This document shows, piece by piece, positions 1 to 7,875 of a stretch of DNA of 17,405 bases (position 1 is its first letter; every line of letters starts with the position of its first letter). The stretch comes from Methanobrevibacter sp. (GTDB lineage: Archaea; Methanobacteriota; Methanobacteria; Methanobacteriales; Methanobacteriaceae). Position numbers and translations under genes: made by a program. The notes below the pieces were generated by a model that saw nothing but the letters and a program-made list of their open reading frames with translations, searched no databases and was not told the DNA's origin. Location: the NCBI RefSeq assembly GCF_015062985.1, contig NZ_SUTI01000013.1, forward strand, positions 1 through 17,405, given 5' to 3'.

Positions 1-60
<60 letters not shown>

Positions 61-148
61 ATGAGACACCCATCTATCTTAACCAAATATTGCCCATGAT
101 TAAAAATCAAAAGACTTTAAACAGTAATAATAACTATGCAAGACATAG

Positions 149-156
149 TATATAAA
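149..156 (+). promoter_or_regulatory. TATA box for the radical SAM-gpsA-cytidylyltransferase run
   Basis: TATATAAA followed by GG is a good archaeal TATA box. It would place the transcript start near 175-185, giving a leader of about 70 nt before the ATG at 252. The 128-base gap between the tRNA and this point holds no recognisable gene. Confidence 0.55.
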
Positions 157-251
157 GGTTTTGATTATTTCAATTTTTTTTATAGAAATTGAAGTACAAC
201 ATTAATTTTAATTCTTACTATTATATAAACTTTAAGGACAAATATACTACC

Positions 252-1232
252 ATGGACTCTAACATTTTTGATCTAATTAAAAAAGCTAATGAAATCACTT
301 TAAAAAACCACGGTGATTTAATCACTCTTGAGCGAGCAGTATTCCTATCCTGGTGGTGCGATAAGGGAGATTGTGCATTTTGCTATATGTCCACCCAAAA
401 AAACAAGATAAAAGATCCAAAAAAGGCAAGAAGAAACGTTTCAAACATCTATGCAGAGGCAGAGATGTGCAGACGCCTCGACTGGAATATCGAGTTTTTA
501 TCAGGAGGGTACGAATCATTCACCACACAGGAAATCAAGGAGATTGCAACAACCATAAAAGACATAACTGGAGATGGTGTTTGGTTGAATACTGGAATCA
601 CTGATGATTTAGCTGAATTCGGATCAGAAATTAAAGGCATAACCGGTGCCGTGGAAGTTGCCAATCCCACAATACACAACAGAGTCTGCCCGTCAAAAAA
701 GTTAGAGGACATCAGCAATATGCTGGACGTAGCCGATGATTTGGGATTTAAAAAGGCAATTACAATAATCCTGGGATTGGGAGAAACATTGGATGATGTC
801 GACTACATCATAGATTATATTAAAGACCATAAAATTGACAGGGTAATCTTTTACTCCCTCAACCCACACAAAGAAACTGTTTACGCAAATTCCTCCCAGC
901 CTGCTTCCCTTTACTATGCGCAAGTTGTTGCTCAAGTAAGGCTGGCATTTCCGGATATTGAAATAATCTGCGGAACTTGGATTGACAATCTGGCCAATAT
1001 TGGAATACTGATTCTGAGCGGAGCCAATGGAATTACAAAGTTTCCACTGTTCAAAATGTTTGGAACCAAATACGGAAAAAGGGTTGAAGAGGAAGTCAAA
1101 TGGGCAGGAAGAAAATTGAAAGGAACATTTACCGACAAGACACAGTTAGGGCCTGAGAAAAGTGAAGTTTCACCTGACCTTGACAGATTCATAAAAAGAT
1201 ATGTAAAGGAGTCCTTAAAGAATAAATATTAA
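252..1232 (+). CDS. Radical SAM protein, biotin-synthase-like, with a CX4CX2C cluster motif
   Basis: A 326-residue protein in the biotin synthase/HmdB/PylB-like part of the radical SAM superfamily. It should bind a [4Fe-4S] cluster and cleave S-adenosylmethionine to a 5'-deoxyadenosyl radical; the substrate is unknown. The cluster cysteines are C36, C41 and C44 (CDKGDCAFC), spaced CX4CX2C rather than the usual CX3CX2C. An SGG motif (SGGYES) follows at the SAM-binding position, and a later stretch (ILGLGET) is typical of the barrel. I chose the ATG at 252, with AAGGA 13 nt upstream. An in-frame TTG at 189 would add 21 residues of AT-rich sequence that does not look like protein. It is first in a run with gpsA (26 nt gap), though a shared function is not evident. 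It could be HmdB-like, but that family is usually described with CX5CX2C. Confidence 0.85.
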   Translation: MDSNIFDLIKKANEITLKNHGDLITLERAVFLSWWCDKGDCAFCYMSTQKNKIKDPKKARRNVSNIYAEAEMCRRLDWNIEFLSGGYESFTTQEIKEIATTIKDITGDGVWLNTGITDDLAEFGSEIKGITGAVEVANPTIHNRVCPSKKLEDISNMLDVADDLGFKKAITIILGLGETLDDVDYIIDYIKDHKIDRVIFYSLNPHKETVYANSSQPASLYYAQVVAQVRLAFPDIEIICGTWIDNLANIGILILSGANGITKFPLFKMFGTKYGKRVEEEVKWAGRKLKGTFTDKTQLGPEKSEVSPDLDRFIKRYVKESLKNKY

Positions 1233-1258
1233 CTATAATATTAACAAAAGGTGCAATG

Positions 1259-2230
1259 ATGACATTAAAAGTAGGTGTTATAGGGGCAGGTTCTCTAGGT
1301 ACTGCGCTTTCACAAACTGCAAGTGAAAATGTTGACCAGATATTATTACACGCCAGAAGAGAGGAAGTGTGCGATGAAATTAATAATATCGGATATAATA
1401 CCCATTACTACCCCAACCACAAATTGAATGACAATATCAAGGCAACCACTGATTTGAAAGACTTAAGGGGATGTAATGTCATATTCCTGGCAATCCCGTC
1501 ATCTGCTTTTAGAGAAACATTAAAAAATTTAAAGGAAATCATTTCAAAGGATGCCATACTTGTTACAACCGCAAAAGGAATCGAATATCCTTCCCTAAAA
1601 ACAATGGGAGATTTGATATCCGAATATTTTGACGAGAATTATGTTGCATTATCAGGACCGAATTTTGCATCCGAGATAATGGCAAGGCAACCTACCCTCA
1701 CAAATATAGCATCAAGAAAACCTGAAAACTCAAAAATTGTCAAGGAAGTGCTTTGCACCAAACAATTCAAAGTAAAAATCATTGATGACATAAGGGGAAT
1801 TGAGCTTTGCGGCATACTGAAGAATATCAATGCGATAGCCAATGGAATCTGCGAAGGAATGAAAATTAACGAAAACGCAAGATATGGAATTATGACTAAA
1901 GGATTTGAAGATACCATGCGCATTATCGAAGCCTTTGGAGGAGTCCGTGAAACCGCATATGAATATTGCGGATTTGGAGATCTGATTCTGACTTCCACTT
2001 CAACCGAAAGCAGAAACCATACCCTTGGAATTTTATATGGTCAAAGGCTCATTATAGATGAAACTGCAAGCGGAATCGTGTTTGAAGGAAAAAATTCGAT
2101 TAGATCCATCAGGGACATCTGTACAAATGAAAATATCAACAGCCCCATTGTAGATTTCGTTTACGATGTGATGATTGAAAAAATGAACCCCTTCAAGGCA
2201 TTTGACATATTATGGCAAAAGATTGAATAG
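1259..2230 (+). CDS. gpsA: NAD(P)-dependent sn-glycerol-3-phosphate dehydrogenase (GpsA family)
   Basis: A 323-residue cytosolic protein, the usual length for GpsA. It reduces dihydroxyacetone phosphate to sn-glycerol-3-phosphate. The N-terminal Rossmann motif is GAGSLG at residues 9-14; SGPNFASE lies near 132-139; the catalytic Lys is K188 in CGILKNINAIANG. Later come the ENARYGIMTKG and GFGDLILTSTSTESRN blocks typical of the C-terminal domain, and a conserved Glu in VFEGKNS. AAGGTG at 1248-1253 sits 5 nt before the ATG at 1259, the same spacing as grpE here, so I prefer it to the ATG at 1256. The enzyme is unexpected for lipid synthesis in an archaeon, whose lipids use sn-glycerol-1-phosphate. 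The cytidylyltransferase 39 nt downstream suggests the product is activated for a wall polymer. Confidence 0.92.
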   Translation: MTLKVGVIGAGSLGTALSQTASENVDQILLHARREEVCDEINNIGYNTHYYPNHKLNDNIKATTDLKDLRGCNVIFLAIPSSAFRETLKNLKEIISKDAILVTTAKGIEYPSLKTMGDLISEYFDENYVALSGPNFASEIMARQPTLTNIASRKPENSKIVKEVLCTKQFKVKIIDDIRGIELCGILKNINAIANGICEGMKINENARYGIMTKGFEDTMRIIEAFGGVRETAYEYCGFGDLILTSTSTESRNHTLGILYGQRLIIDETASGIVFEGKNSIRSIRDICTNENINSPIVDFVYDVMIEKMNPFKAFDILWQKIE

Positions 2231-2269
2231 AAATAAGCATTCTTGCACTGTAACACTGGAGTTGAAAAT

Positions 2270-3037
2270 ATGATTGGAGTAATTTTATCAGCGGGAATGG
2301 GTACAAGATTGATGCCCCTCACAAAAGACATTCCAAAGCCTCTGCTTGAAATCAATGGAATGACACTTCTTGAGCGGATGTTGAGGAACCTGATGAATGA
2401 AAACATTGATAAATTCATTGTGATTGTCGGATACAATAGGCAAAAGGTCATGGATTTGACCCCCAAATTAGAAGAGAAATATTCAATTGACATTAAAATC
2501 CTTGAAAACGAAAGATATGACGTTACAAATACTTCAGTTTCAACACATATCGCAAGCAAATACATTGAAGAAAATCATCCGGACGACTTCATCCTGATTA
2601 ATGGGGACAATGTGGTCGATCCCGAAATCATCACAAGGATAGCCGAAAGGCAAAACACCAGTCTGATTGTGGACAACTTCAAGAATCTGAATGAAGAGTC
2701 ATTCAAATTAATCATTGAAAACGAAAGCCTCAACGATGATGAGACAATAGCCAACGGAACAATAGCAGAAATAGGCAAAGGAATTGATATTGACAGTTCC
2801 ACAGGAGAATTTATTGGCGTTTCAAGGGTATGCAAAGAAGACCTGGCGAAATTCAACGAAATCCTTGAAGATTTGATTGATGAAGATGAACAGAACTATT
2901 ACGATTTTGCATTTAAAAAATTGAGCAAAATCACTGAAATCGATTATGTTTTGACAAACGGACTTAAATGGACCGAAATTGATGACCATAACGATTGGAA
3001 ACAAGCCCAAAAATTAATTGATGAATTTGAAAATTAA
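2270..3037 (+). CDS. Phospho-alcohol cytidylyltransferase-like nucleotidyltransferase (LicC/IPCT type)
   Basis: A 255-residue nucleotidyltransferase of the sugar-phosphate type. The signature GMGTRLMPLT...PKP is at residues 9-24, the metal-binding Asp lies in LINGDN (about 109-113), and the C-terminal WTEIDDHNDW block is typical of enzymes that make NDP-activated compounds. The block NERYDVTNTSVS near residues 80-91 resembles the asparagine-rich signature of LicC choline-phosphate and inositol-phosphate cytidylyltransferases more than hexose enzymes. I therefore expect CTP plus a phospho-alcohol as substrates. Being next to gpsA makes sn-glycerol-3-phosphate a reasonable candidate, giving CDP-glycerol, but this is inference. 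The fold is not that of the small bacterial TagD. GGAG at 2258-2261 sits 8 nt before the chosen ATG at 2270; the longer TTG start at 2243 has no such support. Confidence 0.82.
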   Translation: MIGVILSAGMGTRLMPLTKDIPKPLLEINGMTLLERMLRNLMNENIDKFIVIVGYNRQKVMDLTPKLEEKYSIDIKILENERYDVTNTSVSTHIASKYIEENHPDDFILINGDNVVDPEIITRIAERQNTSLIVDNFKNLNEESFKLIIENESLNDDETIANGTIAEIGKGIDIDSSTGEFIGVSRVCKEDLAKFNEILEDLIDEDEQNYYDFAFKKLSKITEIDYVLTNGLKWTEIDDHNDWKQAQKLIDEFEN

Positions 3038-3051
3038 TTCATTAATCATTA

Positions 3052-3069
3052 TTTCTTTTTTTAATTTTT
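3052..3069 (+). terminator. T-rich archaeal-type terminator
   Basis: Right after the cytidylyltransferase stop there is a T-rich stretch (TTTCTTTTTTTAATTTTT) without a clear hairpin, as is common for archaeal termination. It separates the upstream gene run from the gatB promoter. Confidence 0.55.
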
Positions 3070-3103
3070 CAAAACTCAAAAAAACCCCCTATTTTCAACA
3101 ATA

Positions 3104-3112
3104 TTTATAAAT
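3104..3112 (+). promoter_or_regulatory. TATA box upstream of gatB
   Basis: TTTATAAAT would place the transcript start near 3130-3137. The resulting short leader contains the strong GGAGG at 3156-3160. Confidence 0.5.
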
Positions 3113-3167
3113 TGATATAAACAAATATAATGATAATATAAAAAATTATCCTAATGGAGGAATTATT

Positions 3168-4538
3168 ATTAGTGACGATGTTGACATGATGTGTGGACTT
3201 GAAATCCACGTACAATTAGAAACCGAATCAAAATTATTCTGTGATTGTCCTACAAACTATCAGGACGCACCTATTAACACAAACATCTGTCCAGTTTGTC
3301 TTAATCAACCAGGTGCAAAACCACATCCTACAAATGAAAAAGCTCTTGAAAACGCATTGATGATTGCTTTAATGCTCAACTGTGAAATCGATCAAGACGT
3401 AATCTATTTCATGAGAAAACATTACGATTATCCTGACTTGCCATCCGGTTATCAGAGAACTTCCGTTCCTATCGGAATCAATGGTGAACTAAACGGTGTC
3501 AGAATCAGAGAAATTCACGCTGAAGAAGACCCAGGTCAATTCAAACCTGACAGAGGTACCGTAAACTTCAACCGTTCAGGAATACCATTGGTTGAAATCG
3601 TAACCGAACCGGACATAAAATCTCCAGAGGAAGCAAGGAACTTTTTAAAAGAGTTAATCCGTGTTATACAATATAGTGGAGGAGGCCGTGGCGAAGGTAC
3701 CATGAGAGCGGACGTAAACATCTCCATCAACGGCGGAAACAGGGTTGAAATGAAAAACATCAACTCCATCAAAGGTGCATACAAAGCATTGAAATTTGAA
3801 CTAATAAGGCAAAAGAACCTTGAGAAAAGAGGAGTTGAAGTCAAACAGGAAACCCGTGCTTACCTAGAATCCCAAATGATTACTGTAGGTATGAGGATGA
3901 AGGAAGACGCTGATGATTACAGATTCATCACAGACCCTGACCTTCCACCAATGAAAATATCCGATGAGACCATTCAAAGGATTTTAGACACCATGCCTGA
4001 AGCTCCACACAACAAGGTTAAAAGATTTGTTAAAGATTATGACATTGATGAGGAATCAGCAAAAGTATTGACTTCAGAATTAGATTTAGCCATTGCATAT
4101 GAGGAAGTTGCAAAAGAAGTCGACCCTAAATTTGCCGCAAAAGTGATGAGAGACGAACTCAAAAGGGTATTGTCATACAACAAATTAGACTTTGCGGACA
4201 GTGGAATCACCTCTCAAGATTTAATTGAATTCTTAAATATGCTTCAAAACAAAGAGATTACCGCAAAAGCGGGCCACAAAATTATCGAGCAAATGCCGAA
4301 TAATGATAAATCTCCAAAACAAATCGCTGAAGATTTAGGTTTGCTTGGTGTTGTTAATGAGGATGAAGTTTTAGCAGCCGTAAAACAGGCTATTGAAGAA
4401 AATCCAAAAGCGGTTGATGATTATTTAGCAGGACAAAAAGCTTCATTGAACTTCTTGGTTGGTCAAGTAATGAGATTGACCCGTGGAAAAGCAGACCCAG
4501 GAGAGACTGTTAAACTTTTAAGAGAGAATATCGAATAG
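3168..4538 (+). CDS. gatB: Aspartyl/glutamyl-tRNA amidotransferase subunit B
   Basis: Subunit B of the GatCAB amidotransferase, which converts misacylated Asp-tRNA(Asn) and/or Glu-tRNA(Gln) to the amide form. The canonical core begins CGLEIHVQLET. Counting from the ATG at 3186, the zinc cysteines are C19, C21, C35 and C38, and the HAEEDPGQ and DVNIS blocks are intact. The C-terminal half carries the YqeY-like tail domain. The ATG-initiated form is 450 residues. The start is uncertain: ATG 3186 lies 25 nt after GGAGG (3156-3160), whereas ATT at 3168 lies 7 nt after it, exactly the spacing of the next gene. Starting there adds six residues (M-S-D-D-V-D). No ATG, GTG or TTG occurs in frame between the previous stop and 3186. 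It is first in a tight group with the CBS gene. Confidence 0.9.
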   Translation: MSDDVDMMCGLEIHVQLETESKLFCDCPTNYQDAPINTNICPVCLNQPGAKPHPTNEKALENALMIALMLNCEIDQDVIYFMRKHYDYPDLPSGYQRTSVPIGINGELNGVRIREIHAEEDPGQFKPDRGTVNFNRSGIPLVEIVTEPDIKSPEEARNFLKELIRVIQYSGGGRGEGTMRADVNISINGGNRVEMKNINSIKGAYKALKFELIRQKNLEKRGVEVKQETRAYLESQMITVGMRMKEDADDYRFITDPDLPPMKISDETIQRILDTMPEAPHNKVKRFVKDYDIDEESAKVLTSELDLAIAYEEVAKEVDPKFAAKVMRDELKRVLSYNKLDFADSGITSQDLIEFLNMLQNKEITAKAGHKIIEQMPNNDKSPKQIAEDLGLLGVVNEDEVLAAVKQAIEENPKAVDDYLAGQKASLNFLVGQVMRLTRGKADPGETVKLLRENIE

Positions 4539-4549
4539 GAGGAAACCGA

Positions 4550-5353
4550 ATGGGAAAAAAATCTTTTGTTAAAGACTATATGACCAAAGATGTTATAAGC
4601 GTTTCTCCAGATACAAAAACCACTGACATTATTAAGTTAATGCAGAAAAGTCATCACAACAGTTACCCTGTAGTAAAAGACGGAAAACTGGTCGGAATGG
4701 TAACCGCATTCGATATTGTAGCTAAAGAAGAATCAGATACCGTTGCTGGAATAATGAGTACAAAATTAGTTGTCGCTAATCAGAATTTATCAATTAACGA
4801 TGCCTCAAGAGTCATGTTCAGAAGAGGCATATCCAGAATGCCAGTCGTAGATGTCGACGGAACATTAGTGGGAATTATCACAAATACAGATATGGTCCGT
4901 TCACACATCGAAAGATCAACTCCAAATAAAGTTGAATACTTCAAAAAGACAATGGAACAACTTTATGGAATCAAAACAACATTGAAACATATGCGCGTTG
5001 AAACCAACAAGTTAAGGCCAACCCAAGACAGAGTTTATGCCGATGAACTTGAAGGAAGGGCGTATGAATTAGAAAAAGGGCTTGCCGAACCTGCAATTGT
5101 TGTGAAAACCGGAGACAGGTGGATTTTAGTTGACGGTCACCACAGAGCTGTGGCTTCAGCTCAAAGGGGCTATGAAACTGTTGATTCATATGTGGTTGAT
5201 TTAGGCAAAGACATCAAATTAGGTATGGAGAAAACTGCAGACAAGGCAGGAATCTACACCTTTGATGACATTGAAATCATTGATGACGATAAACATCCAT
5301 TGATTGCACTTACCGAAAGTATGCAAGACCAAGAATCCAAAGGTGACGATTAA
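4550..5353 (+). CDS. CBS-pair protein with a C-terminal ParB/SerK-like domain
   Basis: A 267-residue soluble protein. Two CBS motifs (about residues 8-60 and 66-122) form a Bateman module that in other proteins senses adenine nucleotides or SAM. Residues from about 145 onward form a ParB/sulfiredoxin-like domain with the motif VDGHHRA (DGHHR at 195-199). DGHHR is the form seen in archaeal free serine kinases (SerK, described from Thermococcus), not the GERRxRA form of chromosome-partitioning ParB. A nucleotide-regulated small-molecule kinase is therefore more likely than a partitioning role, but the substrate is not proven. Ribosome site GGAGG at 4538-4542 overlaps the gatB stop, 7 nt before the ATG. 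The stop overlaps the hisE start by one base. Confidence 0.82.
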   Translation: MGKKSFVKDYMTKDVISVSPDTKTTDIIKLMQKSHHNSYPVVKDGKLVGMVTAFDIVAKEESDTVAGIMSTKLVVANQNLSINDASRVMFRRGISRMPVVDVDGTLVGIITNTDMVRSHIERSTPNKVEYFKKTMEQLYGIKTTLKHMRVETNKLRPTQDRVYADELEGRAYELEKGLAEPAIVVKTGDRWILVDGHHRAVASAQRGYETVDSYVVDLGKDIKLGMEKTADKAGIYTFDDIEIIDDDKHPLIALTESMQDQESKGDD

Positions 5354-5643
5354 TGGACAATGACAAAATCATAAGAGAAGTTTATGAAGTCCTGGAGTCA
5401 AGAAGGGACAATCCCATTGATTCCTACACTTCCAACATCATGAAAGACAGCGATAAGAAGGCTGAAGACAAAATACTTGAAAAGATAGCTGAAGAAGCGG
5501 GAGAAGTATTGATTGCTTCTAAAAACGATGAAAATCTTGTATATGAATCCGTCGACTTAATATTTCATACATTATTGCTTCTGGTTTACAAGGGAGTGGA
5601 AATTGATGAAATATTTGAAGAATTTGCAAGAAGGCGGAAATGA
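5353..5643 (+). CDS. hisE: Phosphoribosyl-ATP pyrophosphatase
   Basis: A 96-residue protein of the MazG-like all-alpha fold. It hydrolyses phosphoribosyl-ATP to phosphoribosyl-AMP, the second step of histidine synthesis. The acidic helix pair KIAEEAGEVLIASKN...YESVDLIFHTLLLL carries the metal-binding ExxE and ExxD pattern. The ending FEEFARRRK is characteristic of HisE. The ATG overlaps the preceding stop (TAATG), with AAGGTG at 5339-5344 inside the previous gene, so translation is probably coupled. No other histidine genes are in view. Confidence 0.92.
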   Translation: MDNDKIIREVYEVLESRRDNPIDSYTSNIMKDSDKKAEDKILEKIAEEAGEVLIASKNDENLVYESVDLIFHTLLLLVYKGVEIDEIFEEFARRRK

Positions 5644-5680
5644 GTAATTAATAATAAGTAAATAAAAAATATTGGTTATT

Positions 5681-6448
5681 ATGTTCGATACACGTTCTGA
5701 AAGAAAATTCTTGCTGAAACAACTGGTTAAAAGGGATTTGACCTCAAAATATAAGGACTCCGCATTAGGTATACTCTGGAGTTTTTTCAATCCACTATTA
5801 ATCATGCTGGTTTTCACCGCAATTTTCTCAATGCTTTTCGGTAGAAGCATTGACAATTTCCCAGTTTATTTTTTATCAGGAAGAGTGATTTATGATTTTT
5901 ATAATGCTGCAACAAAAGGGGCAATGAATTCAATCAGAAAAAACGGAAACCTCTTAAAAAAGATATTCATTCCAAAATATATGTTTTCTGTAAGTGCAGT
6001 TTGTTATGAATTCATAAATTTCCTTATATCCTTTGTAATCCTTTTTGGAGTAATGCTGATTACCGGTGCATCATTCCATCTCACCGCATTGTTTGCAATA
6101 GTTCCAATATTCCTATTGTTCCTGTTAATATTCGGTGCAGGATTGGTATTGGCAGTATGTAACACTTACTTTTCAGATATCGGTTATCTGTACAACGTAT
6201 TCCTATTGGTACTGATGTATGCATCAGCATTGTTCTACCCTATGGAAATCGTTCCTGCAAAGGTTCAAATAATATTCTCCTTAAATCCGGTTTATGTAGC
6301 AATCTCCTGCTTTAGGGATTGCGTTGTATATGGAGTCATACCTAATATAACCTCCCTCGGATACCTTGCAGTGTTTTCCCTGACAACTCTATTCATTGGA
6401 ATAATATTATTTAGTATTTATGAGAAAAAATTAACATTAGAATTATAA
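5681..6448 (+). CDS. ABC-2 type permease, TagG/Wzm-like polymer exporter
   Basis: A 255-residue membrane protein of the polysaccharide/teichoic acid ABC-2 exporter family. The N-terminal cytoplasmic stretch LVKRDLTSKYKDSALGILWSFFNPLL is the family hallmark, followed by about six hydrophobic segments and the motif LNPVYVAISCFRDCVVYG near the end. It should form the membrane channel with the ATPase encoded 13 nt downstream. I chose the ATG at 5681 (MFDTRSERKF) with a weak GGTT 4-7 nt upstream; a TTG at 5672 would add three residues. It lies 37 nt after hisE, so it may be read from that transcript or from an AT-rich promoter in the gap. Substrate inferred from neighbours: a polymer using CDP-alcohol precursors. 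Confidence 0.88.
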   Translation: MFDTRSERKFLLKQLVKRDLTSKYKDSALGILWSFFNPLLIMLVFTAIFSMLFGRSIDNFPVYFLSGRVIYDFYNAATKGAMNSIRKNGNLLKKIFIPKYMFSVSAVCYEFINFLISFVILFGVMLITGASFHLTALFAIVPIFLLFLLIFGAGLVLAVCNTYFSDIGYLYNVFLLVLMYASALFYPMEIVPAKVQIIFSLNPVYVAISCFRDCVVYGVIPNITSLGYLAVFSLTTLFIGIILFSIYEKKLTLEL

Positions 6449-6461
6449 TCAGGTTTTTATT

Positions 6462-7286
6462 ATGGGTTTAATAGAAAAAATCAGAAGTGGATTCATACAA
6501 AATGAAAATAAAATGATTCCGAACAATGGCGGAGATAAGGAAGTCGCCATTAGGGTTAATCATTTAACAATGGAATTCAAAATCACAAAAGATAAGATCG
6601 ATACTCTTAAAGAGTATGTTATCAGAACTATTAAACGAAATAAAAAGGAAAAGGAAAAAGTTAGGGTTTTAAATGACATAACTTTCGATGTTTATAAGGG
6701 AGACCGTGTTGGAATTCTTGGATTCAATGGTGCAGGAAAAAGTACCCTTTTAAAAATATTGGCCGGAATCTATGAACCTACCCATGGAAGCATAAGCATA
6801 AACGGCAAAATTGCGCCGCTGCTGGAACTGGGAGCAGGTTTCGATAAAAATTACACCGGCAAAAATAACATTTACCTGAATGGCGCATTCTTAAGTATGG
6901 ATGAAGATTTCATCAATGCTAAATATGATGAAATTCTGGAGTTTTCAGAACTGGGAGAATATATCAATTATCCCGTCAAAAATTATTCATCAGGTATGAG
7001 GGCAAAACTCGGTTTTTCCATAGCTACACTGGTCGAACCTGACATTCTTATTGTTGACGAAATATTGTCCGTTGGGGACATTAAATTCAGAAAGAAAAGT
7101 TCTGAAAAGATTAAATCAATGATGAGTGAAGGAGTGACCGTGCTTCTCGTTTCACATTCAATCGGACAAATCAGAGAAATTTGCGACAAGTGCATCTGGA
7201 TTGAAGATGGACGCTTAATTATGGAAGGGGAAGCCAATGAAGTTTGTGATGCATACGTAAGAAGTGCAGAAGCCGGAAAGAAATAG
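6462..7286 (+). CDS. ABC transporter ATP-binding protein, TagH/Wzt-like
   Basis: A 274-residue ATPase that would power export with the upstream permease. Walker A GFNGAGKST is at residues 87-95, the ABC signature YSSGMRAKL at 175-183, Walker B DILIVDE at 194-200, and the switch His in VSHS at 232. YSSGM instead of LSGGQ, together with a long N-terminal lead (residues 1-65) before the fold, is typical of the polysaccharide/teichoic acid exporter subfamily. There is no extra C-terminal carbohydrate-binding domain of the kind Wzt proteins carry. AGGT lies 7 nt before the ATG. The stop codon overlaps the ribosome site of the next gene. Confidence 0.92.
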   Translation: MGLIEKIRSGFIQNENKMIPNNGGDKEVAIRVNHLTMEFKITKDKIDTLKEYVIRTIKRNKKEKEKVRVLNDITFDVYKGDRVGILGFNGAGKSTLLKILAGIYEPTHGSISINGKIAPLLELGAGFDKNYTGKNNIYLNGAFLSMDEDFINAKYDEILEFSELGEYINYPVKNYSSGMRAKLGFSIATLVEPDILIVDEILSVGDIKFRKKSSEKIKSMMSEGVTVLLVSHSIGQIREICDKCIWIEDGRLIMEGEANEVCDAYVRSAEAGKK

Positions 7287-7294
7287 GTGTTAGA

Positions 7295-7867
7295 ATGGAT
7301 AGAAGATGGATAGCAATATTAATAATTTTGATTATAGGCGTGGGATGCGGATTTTTCATTGCACAACATTCAACAACCATAGGACATGCCATTGCAGATG
7401 TCAGCAAAAGTACAGTATCCCAACCTTACGGTTTTTCAGTAGGCTCATCAGATGACACCAACCTGGAACTGGAAAATAGAAATACAAAAGAAAAAATATT
7501 CATTGAAGATTTAGGGCCTAAAGACACTGCAAAAAAAAGCTTCAAAAGCAAATTGAAAGAGATTTCCGAATCTGATACTGTCAAAATTATAGACAATAAA
7601 ACTATAAACACTCCAAATGGCCTAAAACTGTACATTGCACATTATACGGATTCAGATAAGGAATCCCTAAAGAACCAGTCCATTGCTTACTATTACACAT
7701 ATGACCATACATTCTATACAAAATTGACTGGATTCGATGATATTGGCAATTTAGATGAAAAAATAATTTTTATCAGTGATTCAATACAGCCTGACTATAA
7801 AAAACCTCAGGACCCTCAGGAAAAGCAATCCGAATTAAGTGTCGATATGAATGATGTAAGGTCTTAA
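7295..7867 (+). CDS. Membrane-anchored extracellular protein of unknown function
   Basis: A 190-residue protein I do not recognise by name. Residues 5-23 (AILIILIIGVGCGFFIA) form one strong N-terminal membrane segment preceded by Arg-Arg, so the rest is probably outside the cell. The body begins with a YGFSV segment and alternates short beta-like stretches with Lys/Asp-rich loops, loosely like the small PsbP-type surface domains seen in methanogens; that similarity is a guess. The C-terminal 25 residues are polar and likely disordered. AGGTG at 7285-7289 overlaps the stop of the ATPase gene and sits 5 nt before the ATG. It lies between the exporter ATPase and the TagF-like transferase, which suggests a role in handling or anchoring the exported polymer. 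Confidence 0.8.
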   Translation: MDRRWIAILIILIIGVGCGFFIAQHSTTIGHAIADVSKSTVSQPYGFSVGSSDDTNLELENRNTKEKIFIEDLGPKDTAKKSFKSKLKEISESDTVKIIDNKTINTPNGLKLYIAHYTDSDKESLKNQSIAYYYTYDHTFYTKLTGFDDIGNLDEKIIFISDSIQPDYKKPQDPQEKQSELSVDMNDVRS

Positions 7868-7875
7868 GATTAGTG

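Noticed and set aside
189..251. TTG-initiated N-terminal extension of the radical SAM protein
   Set aside because: The extra 21 residues are Tyr/Asn/Phe-rich AT-derived sequence, TTG lacks a ribosome site, and ATG 252 has AAGGA upstream.
1639..1998. 119-residue minus-strand open frame
   Set aside because: Antisense shadow of gpsA with no ribosome site or recognisable domain.
2270..3037. Hexose-1-phosphate nucleotidyltransferase (RfbA/GlmU type)
   Set aside because: The NERYDVTNTSVS block and short length fit LicC/IPCT-type cytidylyltransferases better, though a sugar substrate is not excluded.
4550..5353. Chromosome-partitioning ParB
   Set aside because: There is no partition helix-turn-helix domain, no ParA neighbour, and the motif is DGHHR rather than GERRxRA.
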